Positions 24,015-32,819 are shown, counted from the first letter of the stretch. The stretch is DNA of 38,682 nucleotides from Butyrivibrio sp. (GCA_015056585.1 SVFZ01000100.1:1-38682), one strand, 5' to 3'. The notes: generated by a model from the letters alone, not told the origin. Numbers and translations are program-made.

Positions 24015-24515
24015 ATGAAAACTGCTCTATATCCCGGTAGCTTTGATCCGGTTACACTTGGACATTTGGACATTATACAGCGTGCATCCCAGATGTTTGA
24101 CACTGTGATTGTAGCTGTTATGTGTAATTCAGCCAAAACTCCATTGTTTACCCTTGATGAACGTGTTAAAATGATTAAAGAATCTGTTAAAGATCTTGAT
24201 AATGTTATCATAGAATCCTTTGACGGATTACTGATAAATTATTGCAGAGAGAAAAACATTCATATTGTTATCAGAGGTCTTCGTGCCATAACGGATTTCG
24301 AATATGAACTTCAGATTGCACAGACCAACAAGGAGTTATCGCACAATCATGTTGACACGGTTTTTCTTACAACCAACCTCAAATACTCCTATTTAAGCAG
24401 CTCTGTAGTTAAGGAAATTGCAAGCTATGACGGGGATATCACTCCTTGCGTTCCGGATTTTGTAGCTGATGCTCTCTACGAAAAATATGGATATGAAAAA
24501 AGAAATAATAAGTAA
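24015..24515 (+). CDS. coaD: Phosphopantetheine adenylyltransferase CoaD
   Basis: 166 residues, normal length. The nucleotidyltransferase motif is ALYPGSFDPVTLGHLDII with the T14-x-G16-H17 signature. Further conserved parts are RGLRAITDFEYELQIA and YSYLSSSVVKEIASYDGDI. It transfers AMP from ATP to 4'-phosphopantetheine, giving dephospho-CoA, the fourth step of CoA synthesis. An AAAGGG binding site lies in the end of rsmD. It is the third gene of the run from parC and is closely followed by a coiled-coil gene. Confidence 0.97.
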   Translation: MKTALYPGSFDPVTLGHLDIIQRASQMFDTVIVAVMCNSAKTPLFTLDERVKMIKESVKDLDNVIIESFDGLLINYCREKNIHIVIRGLRAITDFEYELQIAQTNKELSHNHVDTVFLTTNLKYSYLSSSVVKEIASYDGDITPCVPDFVADALYEKYGYEKRNNK

Positions 24516-24533
24516 AGTCAGGGGGACAACACT

Positions 24534-25250
24534 ATGACAAGCAGGATTGAGCAGCTTATCGACGAAATTGAAGCATATATTGATGGCTGCAAACCTCAGC
24601 CTCTTTCTCAGACTAAGATTATAGTTAACAAAGAAGAAATTGATGAATTATTAAGGGAGCTTCGCAGTAAGACCCCTGAAGAGATCAAGAGATACCAGAA
24701 GATCATCAGCAATAAGGAAGCTATTTTAAATGATGCCCGTCAGAAGGCTCAGGCTCTTATTGATGAAGCTACAGTTCATACCAATGAACTCATAAATGAA
24801 CACGAGATCATGCAGCAGGCATATGCACAGGCCAACGAGGTGGTTTCTCAGGCTGCAAAGAGAGCGGAAGAGATTCTCAACAAGGCAATGAATGAAGCAA
24901 ACGAAATGAAGGCTTCTGCTGTTTCCTATACGGACCAGCTCCTTGCAGGTGTAGAGAATATCATTACTCAGTCCATAGATGCTACCAGCAAGAATAATGA
25001 TGATATCATTGCATCCATAAGGCAGAACAGCGATAATATGATTGCCTCTATCAATCAGAGTAATGATAGCATTTTAACTGCACTTACTCAGTACGGAGAG
25101 GTTGTTAAGTCTAACAGAGCTGATCTTCAGCCTCCTACAGTTACAGCTTCCGGTGCATCTTCTGAAACATCTTATCTGGATGATGATTCAGCTACCGGAG
25201 AGATGCCATCAATTTCTGATGATGCATTAAATCTCGATATGTTAAACTAA
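24534..25250 (+). CDS. DivIVA-like coiled-coil protein with 11-residue repeats
   Basis: 238 residues, no membrane segment. The N-terminal 55 residues carry VNKEEIDELLRELRSKTPEEI, resembling short DivIVA-like leaders. Residues 55-150 are an Ala/Glu/Lys-rich coiled coil (KAQALIDEAT, AKRAEEILNKAMNEA). Residues 154-186 are three clean hendecads: NNDDIIASIRQ, NSDNMIASINQ and SNDSILTALTQ. The last 45 residues are disordered, rich in Ser and Asp. Such proteins are often labelled ATPase subunit H-like or cell division initiation proteins; no function is proven. It ends the parC-rsmD-coaD run, with a terminator 19 bases on. Confidence 0.8.
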   Translation: MTSRIEQLIDEIEAYIDGCKPQPLSQTKIIVNKEEIDELLRELRSKTPEEIKRYQKIISNKEAILNDARQKAQALIDEATVHTNELINEHEIMQQAYAQANEVVSQAAKRAEEILNKAMNEANEMKASAVSYTDQLLAGVENIITQSIDATSKNNDDIIASIRQNSDNMIASINQSNDSILTALTQYGEVVKSNRADLQPPTVTASGASSETSYLDDDSATGEMPSISDDALNLDMLN

Positions 25251-25268
25251 AATTCAGACTCTAAACAT

Positions 25269-25305
25269 CATAAGCTGTCGCTGATCGCGGCAGCTTATGT
25301 TTATT
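25269..25305 (+). terminator. Rho-independent terminator after the coiled-coil gene
   Basis: A 13-bp stem (arms CATAAGCTGTCGC and GCGGCAGCTTATG, one T-G pair) closes over TGATC, with the stem ending at 25299; a short T-rich TTTATT follows. The stem is strong and the T-tract weak. Confidence 0.78.
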
Positions 25306-25390
25306 GAATAAAAGTATCTATGTGCATTTTAAATGTATATAAATGTATTTTGTTTTGTTAATTATTAAAAAAATTTCAGTGGAGTGGGAT

Positions 25391-26434
25391 ATGAAAAAAG
25401 TATTATTTAGAAGTTTATTATCTTTAATGTTAATTATTTCCTCTTTCAGATTCTATGATTTTTCGAGTGTAGCAGCAAATACCAATACAGTTATCGTTAT
25501 TGATCCGGGACACGGAGGAGTTGGCGGAACAAATCTAGGAGCTGTTTATAATGGCTTTATGGAAAAAGATCTGACATTACAAGTTGCAAATGCCATGAAG
25601 AGTGAGCTTGAAAAATATGACGGCGTAACTGTTTATATGACAAGATCAACAGACAAGTATCTATCCCTTGAGGACAGGGCTGAATATGCAAAACAAGTAG
25701 GAGCTTCCTATGTTTTCAGTATTCATTTTAATGCCTCTTCAGAGCATGATTTCTATGGTTCCGAGATATGGTGTCCCTCAAGCGGAGAGTACTACAAAAA
25801 GGGTTATGAATTTGGACTTGTAGAGCAAAATGAACTGTCTATGCTTGGTCTTTATCAAAAAGGTGTAAAGACGAAAGTCGGTTCAAAGGGGGATTATTAC
25901 GGGATTATCAGACAGTGCACAGCGCGTGGTATAACCTGCGACATAATAGAACACTGTTATCTTGATCACGGATATGATCTGCAGAATCTTAGTACTGAGA
26001 ACTTTATTTCTTCACTTGGGATTGCTGATGCAACTGCAGTAGCCAAGTTTTTAAAGCTGTGCAGCAAGGATGGCAAAACAGACTACTCAAACTTTACATA
26101 TACAAATGTAAAAACACCAAAAAGCGTGGTAAAGCAAGATATTACAAATCCCGAAACCTGTAATATTTCAGTTCTTTCATACGATTCAGCTTCCAGGAAT
26201 GCTTTGGTTGAACTGACTGCCAAAGATAAGCAGAGCCCGATAATATATTTTTCCTATAGTGTTGATGGAGGAAAATCATTCTGTACTCTCGGAATGTGGG
26301 ACAGAACCAAAGATACACAGTCTTTTAATATAAAAATTCCTGTAAATATGAAAGCTGCCAATATTATTGTCAGGGCTTTTAATAACTACGAATTATACAG
26401 TGACAGCAATGGAATTTTTCTGGAAACCAAATAA
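25391..26434 (+). CDS. Secreted N-acetylmuramoyl-L-alanine amidase (Amidase_3)
   Basis: 347 residues from the chosen ATG, which has GGAG 6 bases upstream and gives a proper signal peptide (MKKVLFRSLLSLMLIISS..., cleavage near SSVAAN at about 30). Upstream in-frame starts lack a binding site. The zinc amidase domain (about 35-225) has VIVIDPGHGG (His ligand), GFMEKDLTL (Glu ligand), SIHFNAS (His ligand) and a late IIEHCYLDH carrying the catalytic Glu. The C-terminal 100 residues form an unassigned beta-rich domain (FSYSVDGGKSFCTLG), perhaps wall or carbohydrate binding. It cuts the bond between MurNAc and the stem peptide, outside the cell. Confidence 0.92.
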   Translation: MKKVLFRSLLSLMLIISSFRFYDFSSVAANTNTVIVIDPGHGGVGGTNLGAVYNGFMEKDLTLQVANAMKSELEKYDGVTVYMTRSTDKYLSLEDRAEYAKQVGASYVFSIHFNASSEHDFYGSEIWCPSSGEYYKKGYEFGLVEQNELSMLGLYQKGVKTKVGSKGDYYGIIRQCTARGITCDIIEHCYLDHGYDLQNLSTENFISSLGIADATAVAKFLKLCSKDGKTDYSNFTYTNVKTPKSVVKQDITNPETCNISVLSYDSASRNALVELTAKDKQSPIIYFSYSVDGGKSFCTLGMWDRTKDTQSFNIKIPVNMKAANIIVRAFNNYELYSDSNGIFLETK

Positions 26435-26463
26435 TTTTTATTACTTAAACCGGAGTATTATTT

Positions 26464-27201
26464 TTGAGATTAGATAAATTTTTGGGAGACCATAATATAG
26501 GTACCCGTAAGCAGATAAAAGAATATGTAAAAAACGGAAGATGTTCTGTAAACGGAACAGTTATTTCCAAAGCAGATATGCGTATAGATGAGGACCATGA
26601 CTTTATTTGTTTTGATGGAAAAGAGCTTTCATATAGCAGGTTCCATTATTACATGCTCTACAAGCCCCAGGGCGTTGTTTCTGCCACCACAGATGGGCGC
26701 AACAAAACTGTTCTTGATCTTTTGGCTGATGAAAATGTAAGAGGGCTTAGTCCGTGCGGAAGGCTGGATATTGACACTGAGGGACTTCTTTTACTTACCG
26801 ATGACGGAGGGCTGATTCACAAGCTTCTTTCTCCCAAGAAACACGTAGATAAGATATATGAGGTTCATATCAGCAAAAGACTGAGTGACAGCGATATCAA
26901 AAGACTTGAAGAAGGCGTCGATATCGGAGATACAAATGATGATGGTACGCCCTTCATTACATTGCCGGCAAAAATAGAAGTTTTAAATGCTGATGAAAAC
27001 GGGAGAGAGGTTGTTCATCTCACAATCCATGAAGGCAGATTTCATCAGGTCAAGCGCATGATGGAAGCTGTTGGAAATGAAGTTCTTTTCTTAAAGCGAC
27101 TATCGATGGGAAGTCTTGTTCTTGATGATAGCTTACACCCCGGAGAGTACAGAAGCCTTACGGAAAATGAATTAAAAATGTTAGGAGTATACAAAGAATA
27201 A
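26464..27201 (+). CDS. rRNA pseudouridine synthase, RsuA/RluB family
   Basis: 245 residues. The S4 RNA-binding domain is at 1-60 (RLDKFLGDHNIGTRKQIKEYV, then VNG). The catalytic motif is GRLDIDTEGLLLLT (about 99-112, Asp in RLD), and the family signature HEGRFHQVKRMMEAVG is near 191-206. It isomerises one uridine in rRNA; whether 16S U516 (RsuA) or a 23S site cannot be fixed. The start is TTG, supported by CGGAG 8 bases upstream and the S4 domain beginning at once. It overlaps the next gene by one base (TAATG). Confidence 0.93.
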   Translation: MRLDKFLGDHNIGTRKQIKEYVKNGRCSVNGTVISKADMRIDEDHDFICFDGKELSYSRFHYYMLYKPQGVVSATTDGRNKTVLDLLADENVRGLSPCGRLDIDTEGLLLLTDDGGLIHKLLSPKKHVDKIYEVHISKRLSDSDIKRLEEGVDIGDTNDDGTPFITLPAKIEVLNADENGREVVHLTIHEGRFHQVKRMMEAVGNEVLFLKRLSMGSLVLDDSLHPGEYRSLTENELKMLGVYKE

Positions 27202-27806
27202 TGCATTCCAGAGTATATAAGGGTGAATTTGGATATATTAAGTATCGAAAAAAAGTGGCTATAATAAGGACTGCAATTTGTTTGGCTATAGCTGTCGGAT
27301 TATATGTAATAGGTCTTGTGGCCTACGGTTCTCAGAAAAACATTTTAAGTATCGTGGCTGCGCTTGGATGCCTGCCTACTGGATGGAGTGCCGTTAATCT
27401 TATAATGCTGATAAAAGCCGGCTTTTGCAGCGAATCGGACCACGATAAAATTGAGGCTCATAAGGGAGGACTTCTTATTCACTACGATCACGTAATAACT
27501 TCCTATGAGACCAATTACAATGTAAATGCATCAACAGTGCTTGATAAAAATATTTGCATGTATACTGCAGATAAGATGATGGATGTCATCGACTGCGAGA
27601 AACATATCAAGAAGATGATTGCACAGAGCGGATATTCAAGCTACAGCATTAAAATTTTTACCGATATTGATAAATTCTGTGACAGGCTTGATCAGCTTGA
27701 GAAACTGAGAAAAGATAAAAATATCAATCCCAAAGCCATTGAAGATGCATGGGTTCCCGGCACAGTGCAGACTCCTTCAGGAGTTCTTTTGTCTATATCA
27801 TTGTAA
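27201..27806 (+). CDS. Unknown small membrane protein with two transmembrane segments
   Basis: 201 residues that I do not recognise. After a short basic N terminus come two membrane helices (about 19-43 and 48-73), so both ends should lie on the same side, probably the cytoplasm. The remaining 125 residues form a soluble domain with YNVNASTVLDKNICMYTADKM and a Lys-rich helix (RLDQLEKLRKDKN). It ends with VPGTVQTPSGVLLSISL. It overlaps the pseudouridine synthase upstream by one base and precedes a second pseudouridine synthase. Nothing in it suggests an enzyme. Confidence 0.75.
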   Translation: MHSRVYKGEFGYIKYRKKVAIIRTAICLAIAVGLYVIGLVAYGSQKNILSIVAALGCLPTGWSAVNLIMLIKAGFCSESDHDKIEAHKGGLLIHYDHVITSYETNYNVNASTVLDKNICMYTADKMMDVIDCEKHIKKMIAQSGYSSYSIKIFTDIDKFCDRLDQLEKLRKDKNINPKAIEDAWVPGTVQTPSGVLLSISL

Positions 27807-27833
27807 CCTAAAGCTGCATTATTGTATTTGAAA

Positions 27834-27849
27834 TGATCATCATTGATCA
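27834..27849 (+). promoter_or_regulatory. Hairpin at the ribosome binding site of the RluA-family gene
   Basis: TGATCA-TCAT-TGATCA forms a perfect 6-bp stem that ends on the first base of the AGG binding site, 10 bases before the ATG. It could modulate translation. Confidence 0.3.
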
Positions 27850-27858
27850 GGTAGATAT

Positions 27859-28833
27859 ATGAAAGAAGTAATTATTGGAATAAACGAAGAAGGAAAGCGT
27901 CTCGATGCCTTTTTAAACAGCTATCTTCCACAGGCTTCCAAAGGTTTTATCTATAAGATGCTCAGGAAGAAAAATATTACGTTAAACGGCAAAAAAGCTG
28001 AGGGCACAGAGAAATTAAATCTTAATGACAGTATAAAAATATTCTTTTCCGATGAAACTTTTGAAAAGTTTAAGGGCTCAGCCACAAAAGCAAACCATAG
28101 AGAAGATTACAAAAGCGCCATAAAAGCTATCGGAAATCCGGAAATTATATACGAAGACAGTAATATACTTCTTGTGAACAAGCCGGCCGGTTTACTTTCG
28201 CAAAAATCCGAAAATAGTGACATAAGTTTAAATGACTGGCTTATAGAATATCTGTATGAAAAGGGTGATATTACAGACAAATCTATGGAAACATATAAGC
28301 CTTCCATCTGTAATCGTCTTGACAGAAACACCAGCGGTCTTGTTATATGCGCAAAATCCCTGCTAGGGGCCAGAACCATGAATCTGATGCTAAAGGAAAG
28401 AACGCTGGATAAGTACTACAGAACTATAGTGAGCGGTAAAATAACCGATACTTCAAGGCTCATCGGTTACCTTTATAAGGACAACAAGAAAAATACAGTC
28501 ATCATCAAAAAAGATGATCCTCATGATAACAGGTATTCTTACATTGAAACTGAGTATGTTCCGGTTTCCTATGATAAAGAAAAGAATCTTACGATGCTTG
28601 AAGTGAAACTCATAACCGGTAAGACTCATCAGATAAGAGCTCACTTATCATCAATAGGGAGCCCTATAGTGGGCGATGTAAAATATGGCGGAAAAAAAAT
28701 CGGTGATCTTAATTATCAGTTGCTTCACAGCTACAGGCTTAAGTTTCCCGTTGACATGCCTTCAGAGTTTTCAGATATTGCCGGCAGGGAATTTATAGCT
28801 AAATTACCACAGATATTTAATGATATTTTTTAG
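27859..28833 (+). CDS. RluA-family 23S rRNA pseudouridine synthase (RluC/RluD-like)
   Basis: 324 residues. An S4 domain (about 12-65, RLDAFLNSYLPQASKGFIYKMLR) precedes the catalytic domain. The active-site motif is NRLDRNTSGLVICAKS (about 153-168), with the catalytic Asp in RLD. The first residue is Asn where E. coli RluC/RluD have His. LITGKTHQIRAHLSSIGSPIVGD near 254-276 is the family signature. The enzyme isomerises uridines in 23S rRNA. It lies 9 bases before recU. Confidence 0.93.
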   Translation: MKEVIIGINEEGKRLDAFLNSYLPQASKGFIYKMLRKKNITLNGKKAEGTEKLNLNDSIKIFFSDETFEKFKGSATKANHREDYKSAIKAIGNPEIIYEDSNILLVNKPAGLLSQKSENSDISLNDWLIEYLYEKGDITDKSMETYKPSICNRLDRNTSGLVICAKSLLGARTMNLMLKERTLDKYYRTIVSGKITDTSRLIGYLYKDNKKNTVIIKKDDPHDNRYSYIETEYVPVSYDKEKNLTMLEVKLITGKTHQIRAHLSSIGSPIVGDVKYGGKKIGDLNYQLLHSYRLKFPVDMPSEFSDIAGREFIAKLPQIFNDIF

Positions 28834-28842
28834 GGGGAATAT

Positions 28843-29379
28843 ATGCCTACTTGGAAGTCAAGAGGCCTTAGGGGGTCAACACTGGAGGAACTGATAAACA
28901 GAACCAATGAGAGGTATCAGGAGCTTTGTCTTGCTCTTATCCAGAAGATTCCTACGCCCATTACACCCATAAATATCGAAAAAGAGACAAGACACATCAC
29001 ACTTGCTTACTTTGATCAGAAAAGTACAGTCGATTATATTGGTGCAGTGCAGGGCATTCCGGTATGTTTTGATGCCAAGGAATGTGCTGTCAGTACCTTT
29101 TCTTTGGAAAACATCCATCCTCATCAGGTAAACTTTATGGAAGACTTTGAAAAACAGGATGGAATAGCCTTTTTTCTTATTTATTTCACAGGACTTAATG
29201 AATTTTATTACCTGCCATTCAGGACATTAAAAAAATTCTGGGACAGAGCGTCAAATGGCGGCAGAAAGAGTTTCAGAAGAGATGAACTTGACGATGACTA
29301 TGTTATAACTACACCGGGGGACAGCGGAATACTGATTCCATATCTGGATCTCATCCAAAAAGATTTAGATGAAAGATAG
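28843..29379 (+). CDS. recU: Holliday junction resolvase RecU
   Basis: 178 residues. The family start RGLRGSTLEELINRTNERY leads to ALIQKIPTPI, then the nuclease core STVDYIG (D64) and VCFDAKE (D77, K79); D77 replaces the Glu of Bacillus RecU, a conservative change. NIHPHQ (Q95), DFEKQDGIAFFLIYF, YYLPF and FWDRASNGGRKS complete the family pattern. RecU cuts Holliday junctions in Firmicutes that lack RuvC. GGGGGA precedes the ATG by 6 bases. It is not beside a penicillin-binding protein gene, its usual partner in bacilli. Confidence 0.95.
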   Translation: MPTWKSRGLRGSTLEELINRTNERYQELCLALIQKIPTPITPINIEKETRHITLAYFDQKSTVDYIGAVQGIPVCFDAKECAVSTFSLENIHPHQVNFMEDFEKQDGIAFFLIYFTGLNEFYYLPFRTLKKFWDRASNGGRKSFRRDELDDDYVITTPGDSGILIPYLDLIQKDLDER

Positions 29380-29381
29380 TG

Positions 29382-29410
29382 TTGACATATAATTATCTGT
29401 AATGTAAACT
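29382..29410 (+). promoter_or_regulatory. Promoter of the hisZ-hisG-hisD unit
   Basis: A perfect TTGACA (29382-29387), 3 bases after the recU stop, with TAAACT 17 bases on (29405-29410). The 15 bases ATAGTGTTGACATAT around it recur exactly at the rplU promoter. The leader (to 29487) holds a TAGCACTT/AAGTGCTA hairpin (29438-29463). Confidence 0.6.
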
Positions 29411-29487
29411 CTGTAGTATGATACCGAATTACCATGGTAGCACTTCGCAGTATTAAAGTGCTATTAAATATTATAAGTGGGGTATAT

Positions 29488-30597
29488 ATGAGTAAGTTTT
29501 TATTGCATACACCTGATGGTGTAAGAGACGTATATGGCAGAGAATGTAATGATCGTAAATTTATTGCTGATAAGATCCACAATAAATTCAAAAGTTTTGG
29601 ATATGAGGACATAGAGACTCCAACCTATGAATTCTTTGATGTCTTTGCAGAAGAGATCAACACTACAGATGCAAAGCAGCTTTTTAAATTTTTTGACAAA
29701 GAGGGCAACACTTTGGTGCTGCGACCGGATTTTACACCCTCTATTGCAAGATGTGCTTCCAAGGGCATGCTTGAAAATGGCAATCCTGTAAGAGTTTGCT
29801 ACGAAGGCAACGCATTTTTAAACACCTCTAATCTTCAGGGCAAGCTTAAAGAGAATTACAATATTGGCGTAGAGCTCATGAACGATGCTTCAGTCTATGC
29901 AGATGCAGAAATTATAGCTCTTCTTATTGATTCACTAAAATGTATTGGTTTAACAGATTTCCAGGTAAGTGTCGGTGATGCCGACTATTATAAAGGAATC
30001 TGTGAGGAAGCCGGCATCAGTGATGAAACAGAGGAGAAGATCCGGGAAGCTATTATCGGTAAAAATTATTTTCTTGCTGAAAATATCATGATTGAGAACA
30101 ATATACCTGAAAAGTATAAGAGCCTCATTGTGAAGGTCTCTGAATTCATCGGCTCGGACGATGCCTTAAATAAAGCCATGACTATGGTTTCCAATGAAAG
30201 AAGCCTTGCAGCCGTAAATAGGTTAAAAGAATTATATAAAGTTCTGACTTATTACGGTGTCGAGAAATATGTTTCCTTTGATCTGGGAATCTTAAGCAAA
30301 TTTAATTACTATACCGGTGTCATCTTCAGCGCTTATACATATGGCGTAGGAGATGCAATTGCAAAGGGCGGAAGATACGACAATCTGCTTGGTAAATACG
30401 GAAAAAATGCTCCGTCAATAGGCTTTTCTATTGTTCTGGATGACCTTATTTCAGCTTTATACAGGCAGAATATAAGTATCAATAGCGAAGATGAAATAAC
30501 AACAATTACTTATACTGAGGATACCTTTAAAGATGCCCTTGTTAAAGCCAAAAGTTTAAGGGATGCAGGAAAGAATGTAGTACTAAAGAGCATTTGA
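29488..30597 (+). CDS. hisZ: ATP phosphoribosyltransferase regulatory subunit HisZ
   Basis: 369 residues, a histidyl-tRNA synthetase-like catalytic core without the anticodon domain. It starts LLHTPDGVRDVYGREC and has motif 2-like TLVLRPDFTPSIARCAS and motif 3-like GDAIAKGGRYDNLLGKYG. It forms a complex with short HisG and is needed for its activity and histidine feedback. The start at 29488 follows GTGGGG; an upstream in-frame ATG at 29434 would add 18 residues unlike the family. It is the first gene of the histidine cluster, as expected with a short-form HisG next. Confidence 0.93.
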   Translation: MSKFLLHTPDGVRDVYGRECNDRKFIADKIHNKFKSFGYEDIETPTYEFFDVFAEEINTTDAKQLFKFFDKEGNTLVLRPDFTPSIARCASKGMLENGNPVRVCYEGNAFLNTSNLQGKLKENYNIGVELMNDASVYADAEIIALLIDSLKCIGLTDFQVSVGDADYYKGICEEAGISDETEEKIREAIIGKNYFLAENIMIENNIPEKYKSLIVKVSEFIGSDDALNKAMTMVSNERSLAAVNRLKELYKVLTYYGVEKYVSFDLGILSKFNYYTGVIFSAYTYGVGDAIAKGGRYDNLLGKYGKNAPSIGFSIVLDDLISALYRQNISINSEDEITTITYTEDTFKDALVKAKSLRDAGKNVVLKSI

Positions 30598-30631
30598 TTT
30601 TTGTATCTGTTTAAATTCAAGTATTTTGTAG

Positions 30632-30654
30632 GATGATGCATCAAAATGCTCATC
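30632..30654 (+). promoter_or_regulatory. Hairpin just upstream of the hisG ribosome binding site
   Basis: GATGA-T-GCAT pairs with ATGC-TCATC (9 bp, one bulge) around CAAA. It ends 2 bases before GGAGG (30657-30661). It may tune hisG translation within the operon. Confidence 0.35.
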
Positions 30655-30665
30655 ACGGAGGTTTT

Positions 30666-31304
30666 ATGAGATATTTAACCTTTGCCCTTGGAAAGGGCAG
30701 ACTTGTGGACTCCACAATGGAGCTACTTAATAAATGCGGAATTAACTGTGATGAAATTCTTGATAAAAAGACAAGAAAGCTTATATTCACTAACGAAGAA
30801 TTGAAATTAAAATTTTTCCTGGCAAAAGGGCCTGATGTTCCCACATATGTTGAATACGGAGCAGCTGATATAGGTATTGTCGGGGCTGATACTATTCTTG
30901 AAGAGAACAGAAGAGTATATGAAGTTTTAGATCTGGGATTTGGAAAATGCAGAATGTGCGTATGTGGTCCTCATGATGCCAAAAAGCTTTTGGAGCATCG
31001 TGAAATGATCAGAGTTGCAAGTAAGTACCCCAATATCGCCAAGGATTATTTTTTCAACAAGAAGCATCAGACTGTTGATATTATAAAGCTGAATGGATCT
31101 GTTGAACTGGGGCCGATAGTTAACCTATCAGATGTTATTGTTGATATCGTGGAAACCGGATCCACATTGAGAGAAAACGGTCTTGAAGTATTGGAAGAAA
31201 TCTGTCCTCTGTCTGCCAGAATGATCGTCAATCAGGTAAGTATGCAGATGGAAACCGAACGAATCAGAAAGCTTATTAACGATATGAAGGAGAATTTAAC
31301 ATAA
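30666..31304 (+). CDS. hisG: ATP phosphoribosyltransferase, short form HisG
   Basis: 212 residues from the chosen ATG, four bases after GGAGG; the in-frame start at 30633 would add an unlikely His-rich tail. It begins RYLTFALGKGRLVDSTMELL and has VEYGAADIGIVGADTILE and DVIVDIVETGSTLRENGL, the phosphoribosyl pyrophosphate binding stretch. The C-terminal regulatory domain of long HisG is absent, so it needs HisZ, which is the gene before. It joins ATP and PRPP in the first step of histidine synthesis. Its stop overlaps the hisD start by one base. Confidence 0.96.
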   Translation: MRYLTFALGKGRLVDSTMELLNKCGINCDEILDKKTRKLIFTNEELKLKFFLAKGPDVPTYVEYGAADIGIVGADTILEENRRVYEVLDLGFGKCRMCVCGPHDAKKLLEHREMIRVASKYPNIAKDYFFNKKHQTVDIIKLNGSVELGPIVNLSDVIVDIVETGSTLRENGLEVLEEICPLSARMIVNQVSMQMETERIRKLINDMKENLT

Positions 31305-32593
31305 TGCGTGTTCTTGAATTAAATGAGAAAACAAAACAGGAGTTACTTAAAAATCTTCTTAACAGAAATCCCGGAAGCTATGGCAGCTACGAATCCACTG
31401 TTAATGAAATAATTGAAAATGTCAAGGCAAATAAAGATAAAGCTCTGTTTGATTACACTCTTAAATTTGATAAATGTGAAATAAACTCAGACAATATCCG
31501 TGTAACCAAAGAGGAAATTGATGAAGCAATAAAATCTCTGGATCCTGAATTTATTGAAGTAATGAAAAAGAGTGCAGAGAACATCCGGGTTTTTCACGAG
31601 AAGCAAAAGAGAAATACCTGGATTGACACAAAGGATGATGGAAGTATCTTAGGTCAGCGCATTCTGCCTATAGAAATTTCGGGTGTATACGTTCCGGGCG
31701 GTACAGCTGCTTACCCATCAAGCGTTTTAATGAATGTTATGCCTGCTAAAGTGGCCGGAGTAGAGCGTATCATCATGTGTACCCCTCCCGGAAAAGACGG
31801 TAAGGTAAATCCGGGAACTCTTGCAGCTGCAAGTATTGCCGGTGTCACAGAAATATATAAGGTCGGTGGAGCACAGGCAATTGCAGCCATGGCTTTTGGT
31901 ACTGAAAGCGTACCTAAAGTAGATAAAATCACAGGCCCGGGCAATATCTTTGTTGCCCTTGCCAAGAAGGCCTGCTTTGGTTATGTATCAATTGATTCAA
32001 TTGCAGGTCCCAGTGAAATCCTGGTACTTGCAGATGAGACAGCAAATCCCAGATTTGTCGCCGCAGATCTTTTATCTCAGGCAGAGCACGATGTTCTTGC
32101 CTCAGCTATTTTGATCACCACATCGAGAAAACTTGCTGATGAAGTATCAACTGAGATAGACGGATTCCTTAAAAAACTTGAAAGAGCAGATATTATCAGT
32201 AAGTCTCTGGACAATTACGGCTATATTTTTGTTGCTGACAATATGAGTGATGCAATTGATGCCACAAATGCTGTTGCATCTGAGCACCTTGAGATCATAA
32301 CTGAGAATCCTTTCGAAACAATGACCAAGGTTAAAAATACAGGTGCTATTTTCCTGGGATCTTATTCATCAGAGCCTCTGGGAGATTATTTTGCAGGCCC
32401 GAATCACATTCTTCCAACAAACGGAACTGCAAGGTTTTTCTCACCCCTTAATGTGGACGATTTCATGAAGAAAACCAGTATCGTTTCCTATTCCAAGGAT
32501 GCACTTAAAAAGGTACACAAGGATATTGAGCTGTTTGCGAAAAAGGAAGGTCTTACAGCTCACGCTAATTCAATTGCTGTAAGGTTTGAGTAA
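31304..32593 (+). CDS. hisD: Histidinol dehydrogenase HisD
   Basis: 429 residues, normal. Conserved parts are VYVPGGTAAYPSSVLMNVMPAKVAG, KITGPGNIFVALAKK, AGPSEILVLADETA, LLSQAEHD (zinc-binding Gln and His) and ASEHLEIIT (catalytic His region). It catalyses the last two steps, histidinol to histidine, with NAD+ and zinc. Translation is coupled to hisG. After it comes the longest gap inside the his cluster (226 bases), which suggests a second promoter for hisB. Confidence 0.97.
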   Translation: MRVLELNEKTKQELLKNLLNRNPGSYGSYESTVNEIIENVKANKDKALFDYTLKFDKCEINSDNIRVTKEEIDEAIKSLDPEFIEVMKKSAENIRVFHEKQKRNTWIDTKDDGSILGQRILPIEISGVYVPGGTAAYPSSVLMNVMPAKVAGVERIIMCTPPGKDGKVNPGTLAAASIAGVTEIYKVGGAQAIAAMAFGTESVPKVDKITGPGNIFVALAKKACFGYVSIDSIAGPSEILVLADETANPRFVAADLLSQAEHDVLASAILITTSRKLADEVSTEIDGFLKKLERADIISKSLDNYGYIFVADNMSDAIDATNAVASEHLEIITENPFETMTKVKNTGAIFLGSYSSEPLGDYFAGPNHILPTNGTARFFSPLNVDDFMKKTSIVSYSKDALKKVHKDIELFAKKEGLTAHANSIAVRFE

Positions 32594-32716
32594 AACAGTC
32601 AATTTCTAAAATATTGATTGTAATATTATTATTTAAAGTATTTTATGTGTTATTAAATTGACCAGTTAGTTTAATAATACACGTCAGGTTTTTTGTAGTA
32701 TCCGGCAATTGTAATT

Positions 32717-32757
32717 TTGCAAGTTAACTTTCTAAAATCATTCTAAATTGCAAGTTA
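32717..32757 (+). promoter_or_regulatory. Direct repeat pair upstream of hisB
   Basis: TTGCAAGTTA occurs exactly at 32717-32726 and 32748-32757, 31 bases (about three helical turns) apart, in the AT-rich 226-base gap between hisD and hisB. TCTAAA also repeats between them. This fits paired regulator sites on one DNA face; I find no convincing promoter by eye in the gap. Confidence 0.4.
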
Positions 32758-32819
32758 TTTAATTTTAATAAGATTAATTTAACAATATTTTGTTCGCTTA
32801 ATTTAAGGAGACACAATTT

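Noticed and set aside
25343..25390. Longer N terminus for the amidase from an ATG at 25343
   Set aside because: It has no binding site and would place a second hydrophobic stretch before a standard signal peptide that starts at 25391 with GGAG in front.
29388..29487. T-box or histidine attenuator before hisZ
   Set aside because: The leader is under 80 bases, has no T-box sequence (no TGGNACCGCG), no terminator with T-run and no run of His codons.
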